Source of the DNA: Bacteroidales bacterium
GTDB lineage: Bacteria; Bacteroidota; Bacteroidia; Bacteroidales; VadinHA17
Direction: 5' to 3'
DNA: 57,753 nucleotides
Assembly: GCA_003141495.1 (NCBI GenBank)
Contig: PLMC01000031.1
Coordinates: forward strand, 88,417-146,169
Below, piece after piece: positions 28,577 through 36,567 of this stretch. How positions within the stretch are numbered: position 1 is the stretch's first letter; each line of letters opens with the position of its first letter. The notes below the pieces were generated by a model that saw only the letters and a list, made by a program, of their open reading frames with translations, was not told the origin of the DNA and made no database searches. A program made the position numbers and the translations under genes.

Positions 28577-30973
28577 CTACTCGAATCGCAATGCCTCCAC
28601 TGGATTTCTGGTTGCCGTTTTCCAACTCAACCAGCTTACTGTTATCAGCGCAATTCCGAATGTGATTAAGCCTGCCAAAACAAAAAGCCATAGCGTGATA
28701 TCAATTCTGTAAGCAAATCCTTGAAGCCATTTGTACATAGTAATCCAAATTGCAGGGATTGCAATTATATACGATATTGTTATGAGTATAATGAATTCCC
28801 TGTTCAGAAGGTAGAGAATTTCGGAGACTTTTGCCCCGTTCAACTTACGGATACCGATCTCTTTGGTTCTCGATACAGTTGCCATCATTACAAGACCAAA
28901 AAGTGACAGACTGGTAATGATCACAGCCATTAGACTGAAAAGGATAAAACATCTGAAAAGTTGAATATGCCCTTTGTATTGTGAATTAAAATAATTGTCG
29001 AGAAAAAAGTACTCAAAATATGAATCCATAAAATGGTTCCTGAATTCATCGGTAACTTTGTCAACTATGTTTTTGATGTCGGGATTACTGAATCTTATAA
29101 AAATATAATATCCCACCTGGTCGCAGTTAAACAGTGTTGGTTTGACTTCCTGATCAAGTGAGTTCTGAAAGTATCCGTCAATAACCCCAACAACTTCACC
29201 AATATCTTCTTTAGCGTCGCTATCAAAGAGAGTTTTGCCTATACAATTCTCAAATTTATCGTCGCCTAAAGCCAGTGCCGCTTCCTTATTAAGTATCAGG
29301 TGTCTTGACCCGCCTAGCCAGTTATTTTCATCATCGAAGAATTGTCTTCCGGCAAGTAGTTTTACATTGAAGAATCTGAAGAAATTCGGAGCAACATCTG
29401 CCTGAAAGAACTGAAATCCCAGTTTTTCTTTACCTTTTATTGAAATTCCCCCTTTTACCCATGAGTTTTTTTCACCGGGAATGATAGTTGAGTATGTAAT
29501 TTCACTTATTCCGGGATGTTTAAGAAGTGCTTCCTGGAATGACTTCTGAGCCGTATTGAATTCTTTTGTTGTAGGGCGCTTGACAACAAGTGTTTTATTA
29601 ATATTCATGGTAAAGGCCTCTCTCTGCATATAACTGATCTGTCTGAGGGCACCTATAGTACATCCAATTAGTACAATAGCAATAATGAACTGACCTGCCA
29701 GAAGAAGTCTTCGGGATTTTTTACGGGTGTTAAAGCGAATATCCTTTCTGATAAAAGTAACTGGTGTTACATTGTATATTTTTAAACCAAGCAACAGTCC
29801 GGCCATAAGGCTCAAAGCAAGAAGAAATGATGATGGCAAAAGCCAGGTTCTGAGATTGAACAGGGAAGTTGTCGTGAAATTCAGACTCAAAAGATCTTTC
29901 AGGAACGGGAAAAAAAGAAAAAGCAGTGCAAAAGCCAGTAACAGGCTTATCATGCCTGTAATAAGGGCTTCTGTAATGAATTCGTAAATAATGTCTCTCC
30001 TGCTGGCTCCATTTATTATCCTGATCCCGATTACATTAATTCTTTTTCCCGTAACAGATGAGTAAAGATTGAAATAGTTAAAACCGGCACTTAACAGAAT
30101 CAGAAGGGCTATTATCAACAATACAGAAAGGTATTTAGCATTACCGTTTGTTTCAAATTCAAAACGGTAGGCTGAGTGCAGGTGGATATCAGTTACCGGT
30201 TGAAGACGGAATTCAATCGGAAAGTCAAGTTTTATATCTCTTGAAGAAAAATTCTCTTTTCCCAGTTGTGTTATTTCTCTTTCTATTTTTGACTTGTCAC
30301 TTCCTTCTTTTAGTAGAAAATATGTATTTGTATTGTTGCAACTATAACAGTATGAATTGTTTGTGAAAGTAGCCAGGGAAATAATGATATTGAATTTGAG
30401 ATGAGAATTTTCTGGTACATCTTCAACGACACCCTGTACAGTCAAAGGTCTGTTGCCCGGATTGACTGCAGAGATTAATTTACCGACTGGATTTTCACTT
30501 CCGAAATATTTCCTTGCAGTGGATTCCGTAATTACAACTGTATTAGGTTGTCGAAGAAAAGCGGATTTGTCTCCCGAAAGAATTTTGTGTGAAAAGATGT
30601 CGAAGAAAGAACTGTCTGCGAAAAGTGTCATTTCTTCTTTATAAGTCTGTTCCAGGGACCTGAAAAACAATGTTTCCTTTTTAACACGACAGAATTTTTT
30701 GATATCTGGAATTTTTTCAGCCGCTATCTGTCCGATGTAGTAGTTATTGCCGACACTTACATCGAGTCCGGTCTGATAGTGTCTGAAGAAAACGAGGCGC
30801 TGAATATTGCTCGCATTTTTAAAAAATCTGTCATAGCTTTTTTCGAATCCAATAAACTGGAATATCAGCAATACAGCAGTCATCCCTATTGCCATTCCCA
30901 GGATGTTTATGCTGCTTACTCCTTTGTTTTTCAGGATATTCCTAAATGCCAGCCGTATGTTTTTATGATTCAT
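28577..30973 (-). CDS. MacB/FtsX-type ABC permease, array member 4
   Basis: This protein of 798 residues starts at ATG 30973; an in-frame TTG at 30979 is less likely. Coupling segments are KRINVIGIRIINGAS (about 316) and SRTKEIGIRKLNGA (about 708). This member has the most divergent tail (ITLWLFVLAGLITFG, ending NPVEALRFE), so it has escaped the homogenisation seen in members 5 to 8. A tandem-repeat tract lies between its 5' end and member 5. Confidence 0.9.
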   Translation of the reverse strand: MNHKNIRLAFRNILKNKGVSSINILGMAIGMTAVLLIFQFIGFEKSYDRFFKNASNIQRLVFFRHYQTGLDVSVGNNYYIGQIAAEKIPDIKKFCRVKKETLFFRSLEQTYKEEMTLFADSSFFDIFSHKILSGDKSAFLRQPNTVVITESTARKYFGSENPVGKLISAVNPGNRPLTVQGVVEDVPENSHLKFNIIISLATFTNNSYCYSCNNTNTYFLLKEGSDKSKIEREITQLGKENFSSRDIKLDFPIEFRLQPVTDIHLHSAYRFEFETNGNAKYLSVLLIIALLILLSAGFNYFNLYSSVTGKRINVIGIRIINGASRRDIIYEFITEALITGMISLLLAFALLFLFFPFLKDLLSLNFTTTSLFNLRTWLLPSSFLLALSLMAGLLLGLKIYNVTPVTFIRKDIRFNTRKKSRRLLLAGQFIIAIVLIGCTIGALRQISYMQREAFTMNINKTLVVKRPTTKEFNTAQKSFQEALLKHPGISEITYSTIIPGEKNSWVKGGISIKGKEKLGFQFFQADVAPNFFRFFNVKLLAGRQFFDDENNWLGGSRHLILNKEAALALGDDKFENCIGKTLFDSDAKEDIGEVVGVIDGYFQNSLDQEVKPTLFNCDQVGYYIFIRFSNPDIKNIVDKVTDEFRNHFMDSYFEYFFLDNYFNSQYKGHIQLFRCFILFSLMAVIITSLSLFGLVMMATVSRTKEIGIRKLNGAKVSEILYLLNREFIILITISYIIAIPAIWITMYKWLQGFAYRIDITLWLFVLAGLITFGIALITVSWLSWKTATRNPVEALRFE

Positions 30974-31045
30974 GTCCAAATAAACTTATTTTTTATATTG
31001 TCATTCATCTTTTTAATCTCCTCTTCTCCCATTCTCCCATTTACT

Positions 31046-31128
31046 CTTTCTCCCCCTCACCCTTTCTCCCCCTCACCCTTTCTCTCCCTCACGCCTCACG
31101 CCTCACGCCTCACATCTCACACCTCACT
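31046..31128. repeat. Polypyrimidine tandem repeat: 16-bp x3 then 7-bp x5
   Basis: CTTTCTCCCCCTCACC occurs at 31046-31061 and 31062-31077, with a third diverged copy at 31078-31093. Five 7-bp units of the form (C/T)CTCAC(G/A/T) follow at 31094-31128 and run into the stop codon of permease 5. In the transcript of the array this is an A/G-rich stretch. Slippage could change the intergenic length. Confidence 0.75.
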
Positions 31129-33583
31129 ACTCGTATCGGAGAGCTTCGACCGGGTTCCTCGTCGCTGCCCGCCAGCTTTGCCAGCTTACTGTTAAGAGAG
31201 CAATTCCAAGGGCTATTATTCCTGACACTACAAATATCCACCAGCTTAGCTCTGTTTTGTATGCAAAATTCTGTAACCATTTGTACATTGCATAAAAGGC
31301 AATAGGACATGCGATTACAAAGGCTATAGCTACCCAATAGATAAAGTTCTTGTTTAAAAGGACCATCACCTCAGAAATTGTAGCTCCATTCACTTTTCGC
31401 AGACCTATTTCTTTGGTCCTGTTCTCGTTCATACTCAACGACAAACCTAAAATTCCCAGAATGCATAAAAAAACTGTTATTGAAGCAAATAGAAAAAAGA
31501 GATTGAGGGCTTTATAGTCTGATTTATAATAACCGGCTATTCTGTCGCTGAGAAATGTATAATGAAATACCTGGCCGGGAAAGACATTTTTCCATATTTC
31601 ATTTATTTTGTCAATCTCCCCGGGGAAGACTTTTGTATTATTTTTACCAGAACTCACTGAAGTTAAAAGCTTAATATTCACAATTCCGAAGCCTCCGGGA
31701 TTATTAAAAAATACACATGGTCTGATTTTATCCCTTAATGAACCGGAGTGAAAGTCGCCGACCACACCTTTTATATTTAAACTCATTCCACCAGGTCCCT
31801 TAATTATGGCTCCAATAGCTTCATCAGCATTTTTGAAGCCGATTTCCAGCAGAAATTCACTGTTTAAAATAATTGCAGCTGATGTATCCTTCGAAGAAAA
31901 ATTCTGTCCGGCTATAAGAGTGAATGAATATAAATTGAGATAAGAGCTGTCGACAAATTTGATCTCAGCATCAATTCTTTTTTCCTGATTATTAATATAC
32001 GAACTAAAGGAAGTCCATTGATGGGATTCCGCAGGCACAACAGAACTAAAACTCACACCTTTTATTCCCGGATCAGATATTAGTTCTGCGGATAAAGATG
32101 CCAGCTTTGATTTCGGATTCTCAGGCAATCCTGCATATATAATATTATCAGTTGTATATCCAAGTTCCTTATGATTGATAAAGTAAATTTGTTTGACAAT
32201 AAACAGTGTTGCAATAATCACCGATTGTGCTACGACAAACTGAAGAATTACACTTGTTTTTCCGAATATGTTACCTCTCCCTGAATAACCTCTATCACTT
32301 CCTTTCAGAAGATTGGACAACGATTTTAAATTCAGGTTTAATATTGAAAAAATTATTGAAAGAATGCTTCCGGCAAACAGAAGTCCAATAACAAGCATAA
32401 AGAAGGATAGATTTATCTCATGAAAATATCCCTGAGGAATGTCGATGAAAGAGTAGAAATTTTTAATAACAGGTAAAGTCAATTGCAGGCTGATTATCAT
32501 AGCGACAAAATTTACCAGTAGCGATTCTGTAAGAAACTGAAAAAACACAGAAACAGGTTTACTGCCCAGGATTAACCTTAATGCAATCTGTTTTCTCTGT
32601 TTAATGGTCTCGGCCAGAAAAAAGTTACTGTAGTTAAATGATGCTATAAGAAAAATAAATATGCCAATAAGTGTCAGCGCGAGAAGCAGCCCAGCACTTA
32701 CGGTACGATTATTATAATTTCCATATTGACTCTCTTTATGCACCCGTGAAAGTGGCTGCAATTTAAATTGCCTTCCTTCGAGTCTTTCAGATCCTGCATT
32801 TAACCCGTATATTTCCTTGAATTTTTCCTCTACCGAAACCAAATCGCTTCTTTCATTCAGGACCACATAACATTGAAAGTTATCTGATAAACTGCCCCAG
32901 TCTGTGGTGAACCCCGGATTAAGCTTTTCTGAAAAAGTTTTTAACGATAACAAAACTTTAAATGGGAGATCCGTATTTTCAGGAAGATCCTGAATGACCC
33001 CTTCTATGGTGAATTTTGTTCCGATAGTGATCAATTCACGACCAACAGGATCTTCACCAGGAAAGAGTTTTTGAGCTGTTTTTTCTGTAATAACTGCAGT
33101 AAATGGTTTATCCAGAACCTGTCCACCTTCACCTCTTACCCATTTTAGCCCGGTTTTTCCGAAGTCAAAAACATTAAAAAAGGAAGGTTCAGTCATAACA
33201 ACTCCATCATCAATTGTGAATGACTTTTCCACTGTGCTGTCCTTTGTCGGGATGTTGATTTTCTGACCATACAGGTAAAACATGGCAACTACATCTCGAA
33301 GCTCGGGAACTGATTTTTTAAATGCTTCGGGAAGGGGAAAATGAACACCGGTTCGATATTCCAGTCCCCCGATTGTATATTCCAAACCTGATGTAACCCT
33401 TACAACCCTGTAAGTGTTTTTGCTTTGCGTATGATAGTTGTCAAAACTTAATTCATAATTTACTTTAGTATATAAAACCAGGCAACTTATTAATCCTATC
33501 ACCAGGCTTGCAAAAATCAAAAGATTTGATTTATAGTTTCGTGTAATCCTTCTGATTGCTATTTTAAAATATTGTCCGTTCAT
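31127..33583 (-). CDS. MacB/FtsX-type ABC permease, array member 5
   Basis: This 818-residue permease has the two-half plan with about eight TMs. The first coupling segment is degenerate (KQRKQIALRLILGSK, about 333), the second NRTKEIGLRKVNGA (about 728). The periplasmic domains share little with neighbours beyond scattered motifs such as FNYSNF and GVVGDFHSGSL. The tail (TELSWWIFVVSGIIALG to RNPVEALRYE) is nearly the common one. It is isolated by 379 nt upstream and 153 nt downstream, so it may have its own promoter, though none is recognised. Confidence 0.9.
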   Translation of the reverse strand: MNGQYFKIAIRRITRNYKSNLLIFASLVIGLISCLVLYTKVNYELSFDNYHTQSKNTYRVVRVTSGLEYTIGGLEYRTGVHFPLPEAFKKSVPELRDVVAMFYLYGQKINIPTKDSTVEKSFTIDDGVVMTEPSFFNVFDFGKTGLKWVRGEGGQVLDKPFTAVITEKTAQKLFPGEDPVGRELITIGTKFTIEGVIQDLPENTDLPFKVLLSLKTFSEKLNPGFTTDWGSLSDNFQCYVVLNERSDLVSVEEKFKEIYGLNAGSERLEGRQFKLQPLSRVHKESQYGNYNNRTVSAGLLLALTLIGIFIFLIASFNYSNFFLAETIKQRKQIALRLILGSKPVSVFFQFLTESLLVNFVAMIISLQLTLPVIKNFYSFIDIPQGYFHEINLSFFMLVIGLLFAGSILSIIFSILNLNLKSLSNLLKGSDRGYSGRGNIFGKTSVILQFVVAQSVIIATLFIVKQIYFINHKELGYTTDNIIYAGLPENPKSKLASLSAELISDPGIKGVSFSSVVPAESHQWTSFSSYINNQEKRIDAEIKFVDSSYLNLYSFTLIAGQNFSSKDTSAAIILNSEFLLEIGFKNADEAIGAIIKGPGGMSLNIKGVVGDFHSGSLRDKIRPCVFFNNPGGFGIVNIKLLTSVSSGKNNTKVFPGEIDKINEIWKNVFPGQVFHYTFLSDRIAGYYKSDYKALNLFFLFASITVFLCILGILGLSLSMNENRTKEIGLRKVNGATISEVMVLLNKNFIYWVAIAFVIACPIAFYAMYKWLQNFAYKTELSWWIFVVSGIIALGIALLTVSWQSWRAATRNPVEALRYE

Positions 33584-33696
33584 CTAAATCAAGTTATTTA
33601 TTCTCAATAAGTAATTTTTTCTTATCTCTCAATCTCGTTTCAATTTTCTCTATTAGTTTATGATGCATTGATAACTATACTTTTTTTGAAATCCTT

Positions 33697-33738
33697 TAAC
33701 CGCAAAGAGCACAAAGTTTGCGCAAAGGGCACAAAGTT
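33697..33738. repeat. Dispersed CGCAAAG repeat, tandem pair
   Basis: CGCAAAGAGCACAAAGTT (33701-33718) and CGCAAAGGGCACAAAGTT (33721-33738) are direct repeats with a 20-bp period and one difference. The preceding TTAAC and first unit match the repeat at 15228-15249 in inverse orientation. Confidence 0.65.
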
Positions 33739-33813
33739 GAATTCCATACTTTTATCTTTCCCCTTTTGTCTTTTATCTTTCATGTTTTCCTCACACCACA
33801 CCTCCAACTTTTT

Positions 33814-33896
33814 ACCCCCCAACCTGCCAAATGGGGGGCTAAACATGTTCTAAAGTCCCCCAAATGGGGGTCCCGATAGCTATCGGGATAGGGGGT
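33814..33896. repeat. C-run/G-run inverted-repeat element with an embedded palindrome
   Basis: The left end begins ACCCCCCAACCTGCC at 33814 and the right end closes with AGGGGGT at 33896. The right end is interrupted by the perfect 18-bp palindrome TCCCGATAGCTATCGGGA at 33871-33888, which is absent from the copies at 26009, 19345 and 51341. Confidence 0.7.
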
Positions 33897-33899
33897 AGA

Positions 33900-33923
33900 T
33901 TATTCATATCTCAATGCCTCCAT
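33900..33923 (-). pseudogene. Fossil permease C-terminus (MEALRYE-stop)
   Basis: Read on the minus strand the codons are M-E-A-L-R-Y-E-stop, matching the VEALRYE-stop that ends the array permeases. Upstream codons do not match. It sits just before an inverted-repeat element, the position a functional permease 3' end occupies at 26079. It is only eight codons long, so chance is possible, but the duplicate at 36505-36528 keeps the same reading. Confidence 0.45.
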
Positions 33924-33962
33924 CCCGATACGCTTCGCTATCGAGGATCTCCGCTCTCCTCA

Positions 33963-36287
33963 CTACTCGTACCTGAGAGCTTCGACCGGGTTCCTCGTAG
34001 CTGCCCTCCAGCTCTGCCAGCTGACAGTAAGTAATGCTGTTCCCAAAGCGATTATTCCTGCTAAAGCAAATATCCACCAGCTCAATTCTGTTTTATAAGC
34101 GAAATTATTCAGCCATTTATCCATTGCATACCATGCAACCGGGAAAGCTAATACAATTGCGAGGGCAACCCATTTTATAAAATCTTTATTGAGCATGACT
34201 ATAACTTCAGTTACCTTTGCACCGTTGATTTTGCGAATACCTATCTCTTTTGTCCGTCGTTCAGTGCTGTGAATAGAGAGACCGAAAAGGCCGATACTGG
34301 CTATAAAAACGGCAAGCAGTGCAAATGAGAACAGAAGGTTTTCGAATTTTTTCTCCGGTTTATATTGCAGATTATAAGTTTTATCGAGGAAATTATATTC
34401 AAAAGAGAAGGCTGGACAAATTTCCTCCCAAACGCTCTTTATTCTTTCCAAAGCTCCGTATATGTTGTTTTCAGAAATTTTCACATTGATATAATTCAGA
34501 TAATCCGGAGTATAAAACAGAAGCAATGGTGATTGCTGATAGTTAAGTCCTCTGTAATGGAAATCATAAATAATACCGATGATCTCTCCTTTCATTCCGT
34601 TTCCCGGAAGGATGACTTGTCCTACTGGATTCTTTAAATCGTAAAGTTTTATGGCAGTTTCATTAATAAGGTAAGTCGCTTTTAAATCAGCCGGATTATT
34701 CATTGAAAAGTTTCGTCCTTCTTTCATTTTGATCTCTAACGTCTTTAAATAATCCTGATAGACATAGTTATTAAAATATTTATTCTCCTTACCTTCTATT
34801 TTGACGCAACACCATGATCCCCAGTAATTACCAGGGATCCTGCTTGAACATGAAACATTGTTTATCTCAGGATATTTCAGCAGCTTTTCTTTGAATAGAT
34901 CAAGATGACCCGTTAATTGAGAGTTTATTTTAAGAATGACGATGTTAGTTTTATTGAACCCCAGATCCTTCTTATTCATGTACCGGAATTGCTTATTGGC
35001 TATAAGTGTACTGCAGATCAAAGTTATTGAAACGAAATTCTGGAAAACTATTAATCCGTTCCTGATACCATTATGTCTTAAATAACCGGGGAACCACTTT
35101 TTATCTGTATTAATAGTATAAGAACTGATATAGAAACTTGGATAAATTCCGGTAATTAATATGAATATCAAGGAGCCTCCGGCAAAAAGTATAAGGTTTT
35201 TAGAGGTACATAAATCTACGACACTAACTGGAAATCCGGTTAAGTTATTTAATATTGGATTCAGGAACCACAAAAGAAAAACAGAAACTACTAAGGAAAT
35301 CAGAATAAGCAGGATCGTTTCGAACATGAATTGTATAATCAGATTAAACAGGGAAACTCCCAGTATTTTTTTTATACTTACCTCCTTTGATCTTGCTAGA
35401 GCATTTGCAATAGTCAGATTGATGAAATTAATAGCAGCCAGCAGAAGAATGAAAATTGAAACGGCAATCAGTATTTTATTATATAATAGATTTCCATGTT
35501 TTGTTACTACCTCATTTTCCACCTCCGAAGAGTAATAAATTTGTGAAAATGGTCTTAACCTGAAGGGATCATTGTAACCTACCTTTTTGAGCATATCCAG
35601 AATTGTTTTCTCAGATCCGGCAATGGGTATGTCGTCAGGAAGCAAAAGATAGGTAGGGTAGCTCCATCCGTCATACTGCTTGAGAACTCCTTTATAACGA
35701 ATCTGTTCAAGGCTGATTATTGATGCAAGTATATCTGTTTTAAAGTGCAGGAAAGGCTGATCTTTTATTACTCCGGTAACTGTAAAGTCATATTGATTTT
35801 CAAACCTGATAATCTTACCAATTATATCAGTGCTTCCAAACAGTCTTTTTGCCTGAGACTCTGAAAGAACCAAGGAGAAAGGTTGATTAAGAGCGCCTTT
35901 GGATTCGCCGGCAATAAACTCAAGTTGAAATACTTTAAAAAATGTGCTGTCTGCAAAAGTCAGATCATTGATGTTAAAGGGATTGTTATTTATCAGAATG
36001 CCAACATCTCCCCAGAAATTAAGTCTTGTTCCGATAACCTGATTGGTCAGGTTTTTATTTATTGCATCACCAAGAAATGAAGGCATACTTGCCCAATTCG
36101 TTTCCAATCGGCAGATCCTATCACTATTCCGAATTCCTTTGTCAAATTTATTTTCATAAATTACATATGCCCAGATAATTATTACAGCAACTATACTAAT
36201 CACTAAACCAAGAATCTTTATAATGTTTGTTGTAAAATTCTTTATAAAATTTCTGAAAGTGATTCTAAGCAATCCTTCTAAAAACAT
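33963..36287 (-). CDS. MacB/FtsX-type ABC permease, array member 6 (flanked by direct repeats)
   Basis: This 774-residue permease has coupling segments ARSKEVSIKKILGVS (about 303) and RRTKEIGIRKINGA (about 686). The tail TELSWWIFALAGIIALG to RNPVEALRYE is encoded by DNA almost identical to that of member 7. The gene lies between two 301-bp direct repeats (33787-34087 and 36392-36692), so recombination between them would remove its body and fuse its 3' end to member 7. A (CTT)5 tract (AAG repeats in the transcript) lies about 18-32 nt upstream of the ATG. Confidence 0.9.
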   Translation of the reverse strand: MFLEGLLRITFRNFIKNFTTNIIKILGLVISIVAVIIIWAYVIYENKFDKGIRNSDRICRLETNWASMPSFLGDAINKNLTNQVIGTRLNFWGDVGILINNNPFNINDLTFADSTFFKVFQLEFIAGESKGALNQPFSLVLSESQAKRLFGSTDIIGKIIRFENQYDFTVTGVIKDQPFLHFKTDILASIISLEQIRYKGVLKQYDGWSYPTYLLLPDDIPIAGSEKTILDMLKKVGYNDPFRLRPFSQIYYSSEVENEVVTKHGNLLYNKILIAVSIFILLLAAINFINLTIANALARSKEVSIKKILGVSLFNLIIQFMFETILLILISLVVSVFLLWFLNPILNNLTGFPVSVVDLCTSKNLILFAGGSLIFILITGIYPSFYISSYTINTDKKWFPGYLRHNGIRNGLIVFQNFVSITLICSTLIANKQFRYMNKKDLGFNKTNIVILKINSQLTGHLDLFKEKLLKYPEINNVSCSSRIPGNYWGSWCCVKIEGKENKYFNNYVYQDYLKTLEIKMKEGRNFSMNNPADLKATYLINETAIKLYDLKNPVGQVILPGNGMKGEIIGIIYDFHYRGLNYQQSPLLLFYTPDYLNYINVKISENNIYGALERIKSVWEEICPAFSFEYNFLDKTYNLQYKPEKKFENLLFSFALLAVFIASIGLFGLSIHSTERRTKEIGIRKINGAKVTEVIVMLNKDFIKWVALAIVLAFPVAWYAMDKWLNNFAYKTELSWWIFALAGIIALGTALLTVSWQSWRAATRNPVEALRYE

Positions 36288-36304
36288 AATCTAAAATATT
36301 TGGT

Positions 36305-36319
36305 CTTCTTCTTCTTCTT
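36305..36319. repeat. (CTT)5 microsatellite upstream of permease 6
   Basis: Five CTT triplets on the plus strand, that is (AAG)5 on the coding strand, start 18 nt upstream of the permease 6 ATG. The position overlaps the expected ribosome-binding or promoter spacer region. Confidence 0.7.
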
Positions 36320-36418
36320 TTAAACTCCTCTTTTCCCATATTCTCCTTTCCCCCATTCTCCCTTTCTCCATTTCACCCTTTCACTCCCTCATTCCTCACA
36401 CCACACCTCCAACTTTTT

Positions 36419-36501
36419 ACCCCCCAACCTGCCAAATGGGGGGCTAAACTTGTTCTAAAGTCCCCCAAATGGGGGTCCCGATAGCTATCGGGATAGGGGG
36501 T
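36419..36501. repeat. C-run/G-run inverted-repeat element with an embedded palindrome, second copy
   Basis: This is the same structure as 33814-33896, with one base changed inside, including TCCCGATAGCTATCGGGA. It was copied as part of the 301-bp duplication. Confidence 0.7.
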
Positions 36502-36504
36502 GGA

Positions 36505-36528
36505 TTATTCATATCTCACCGCCTCCAT
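36505..36528 (-). pseudogene. Fossil permease C-terminus (MEAVRYE-stop)
   Basis: Minus-strand codons M-E-A-V-R-Y-E-stop parallel the tail of the array permeases and the fossil at 33900-33923. It is part of the 301-bp duplicated block. Confidence 0.45.
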
Positions 36529-36567
36529 CTCGATATGCTTCGCTATCGAGGATCTCCGCTCTCCTCA

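Larger units (their letters stand above)
33584..33962. other. Gene-free spacer between permeases 5 and 6, all repeats
   Basis: No credible gene. From left to right it holds an AT-rich stretch, a tandem CGCAAAG..CACAAAG repeat (33697-33738), a pyrimidine-rich stretch, an inverted-repeat element (33814-33896), a fossil permease 3' end (33900-33923), and a hairpin-forming segment. Everything from 33787 rightwards is duplicated at 36392 onward. Confidence 0.7.
33787..34087. repeat. 301-bp direct repeat, copy 1 (3' end and downstream flank of permease 6)
   Basis: By hand alignment this segment matches 36392-36692 without gaps at a constant offset of 2605 bp, with about 8 mismatches. It covers an inverted-repeat element, a fossil permease tail and the last 125 bp of the permease 6 gene. 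The match stops abruptly inside both coding regions. Confidence 0.85.

Noticed and set aside
30779-31195. 138-residue plus-strand open frame
   Set aside because: It lies over the 5' end of permease 4, the polypyrimidine tandem repeats and the 3' end of permease 5; its low-complexity Ser/Pro/Phe composition comes from the repeats.
33658-33853. Short open frames on both strands between permeases 5 and 6
   Set aside because: They cover dispersed repeats and an inverted-repeat end; no protein-like features.
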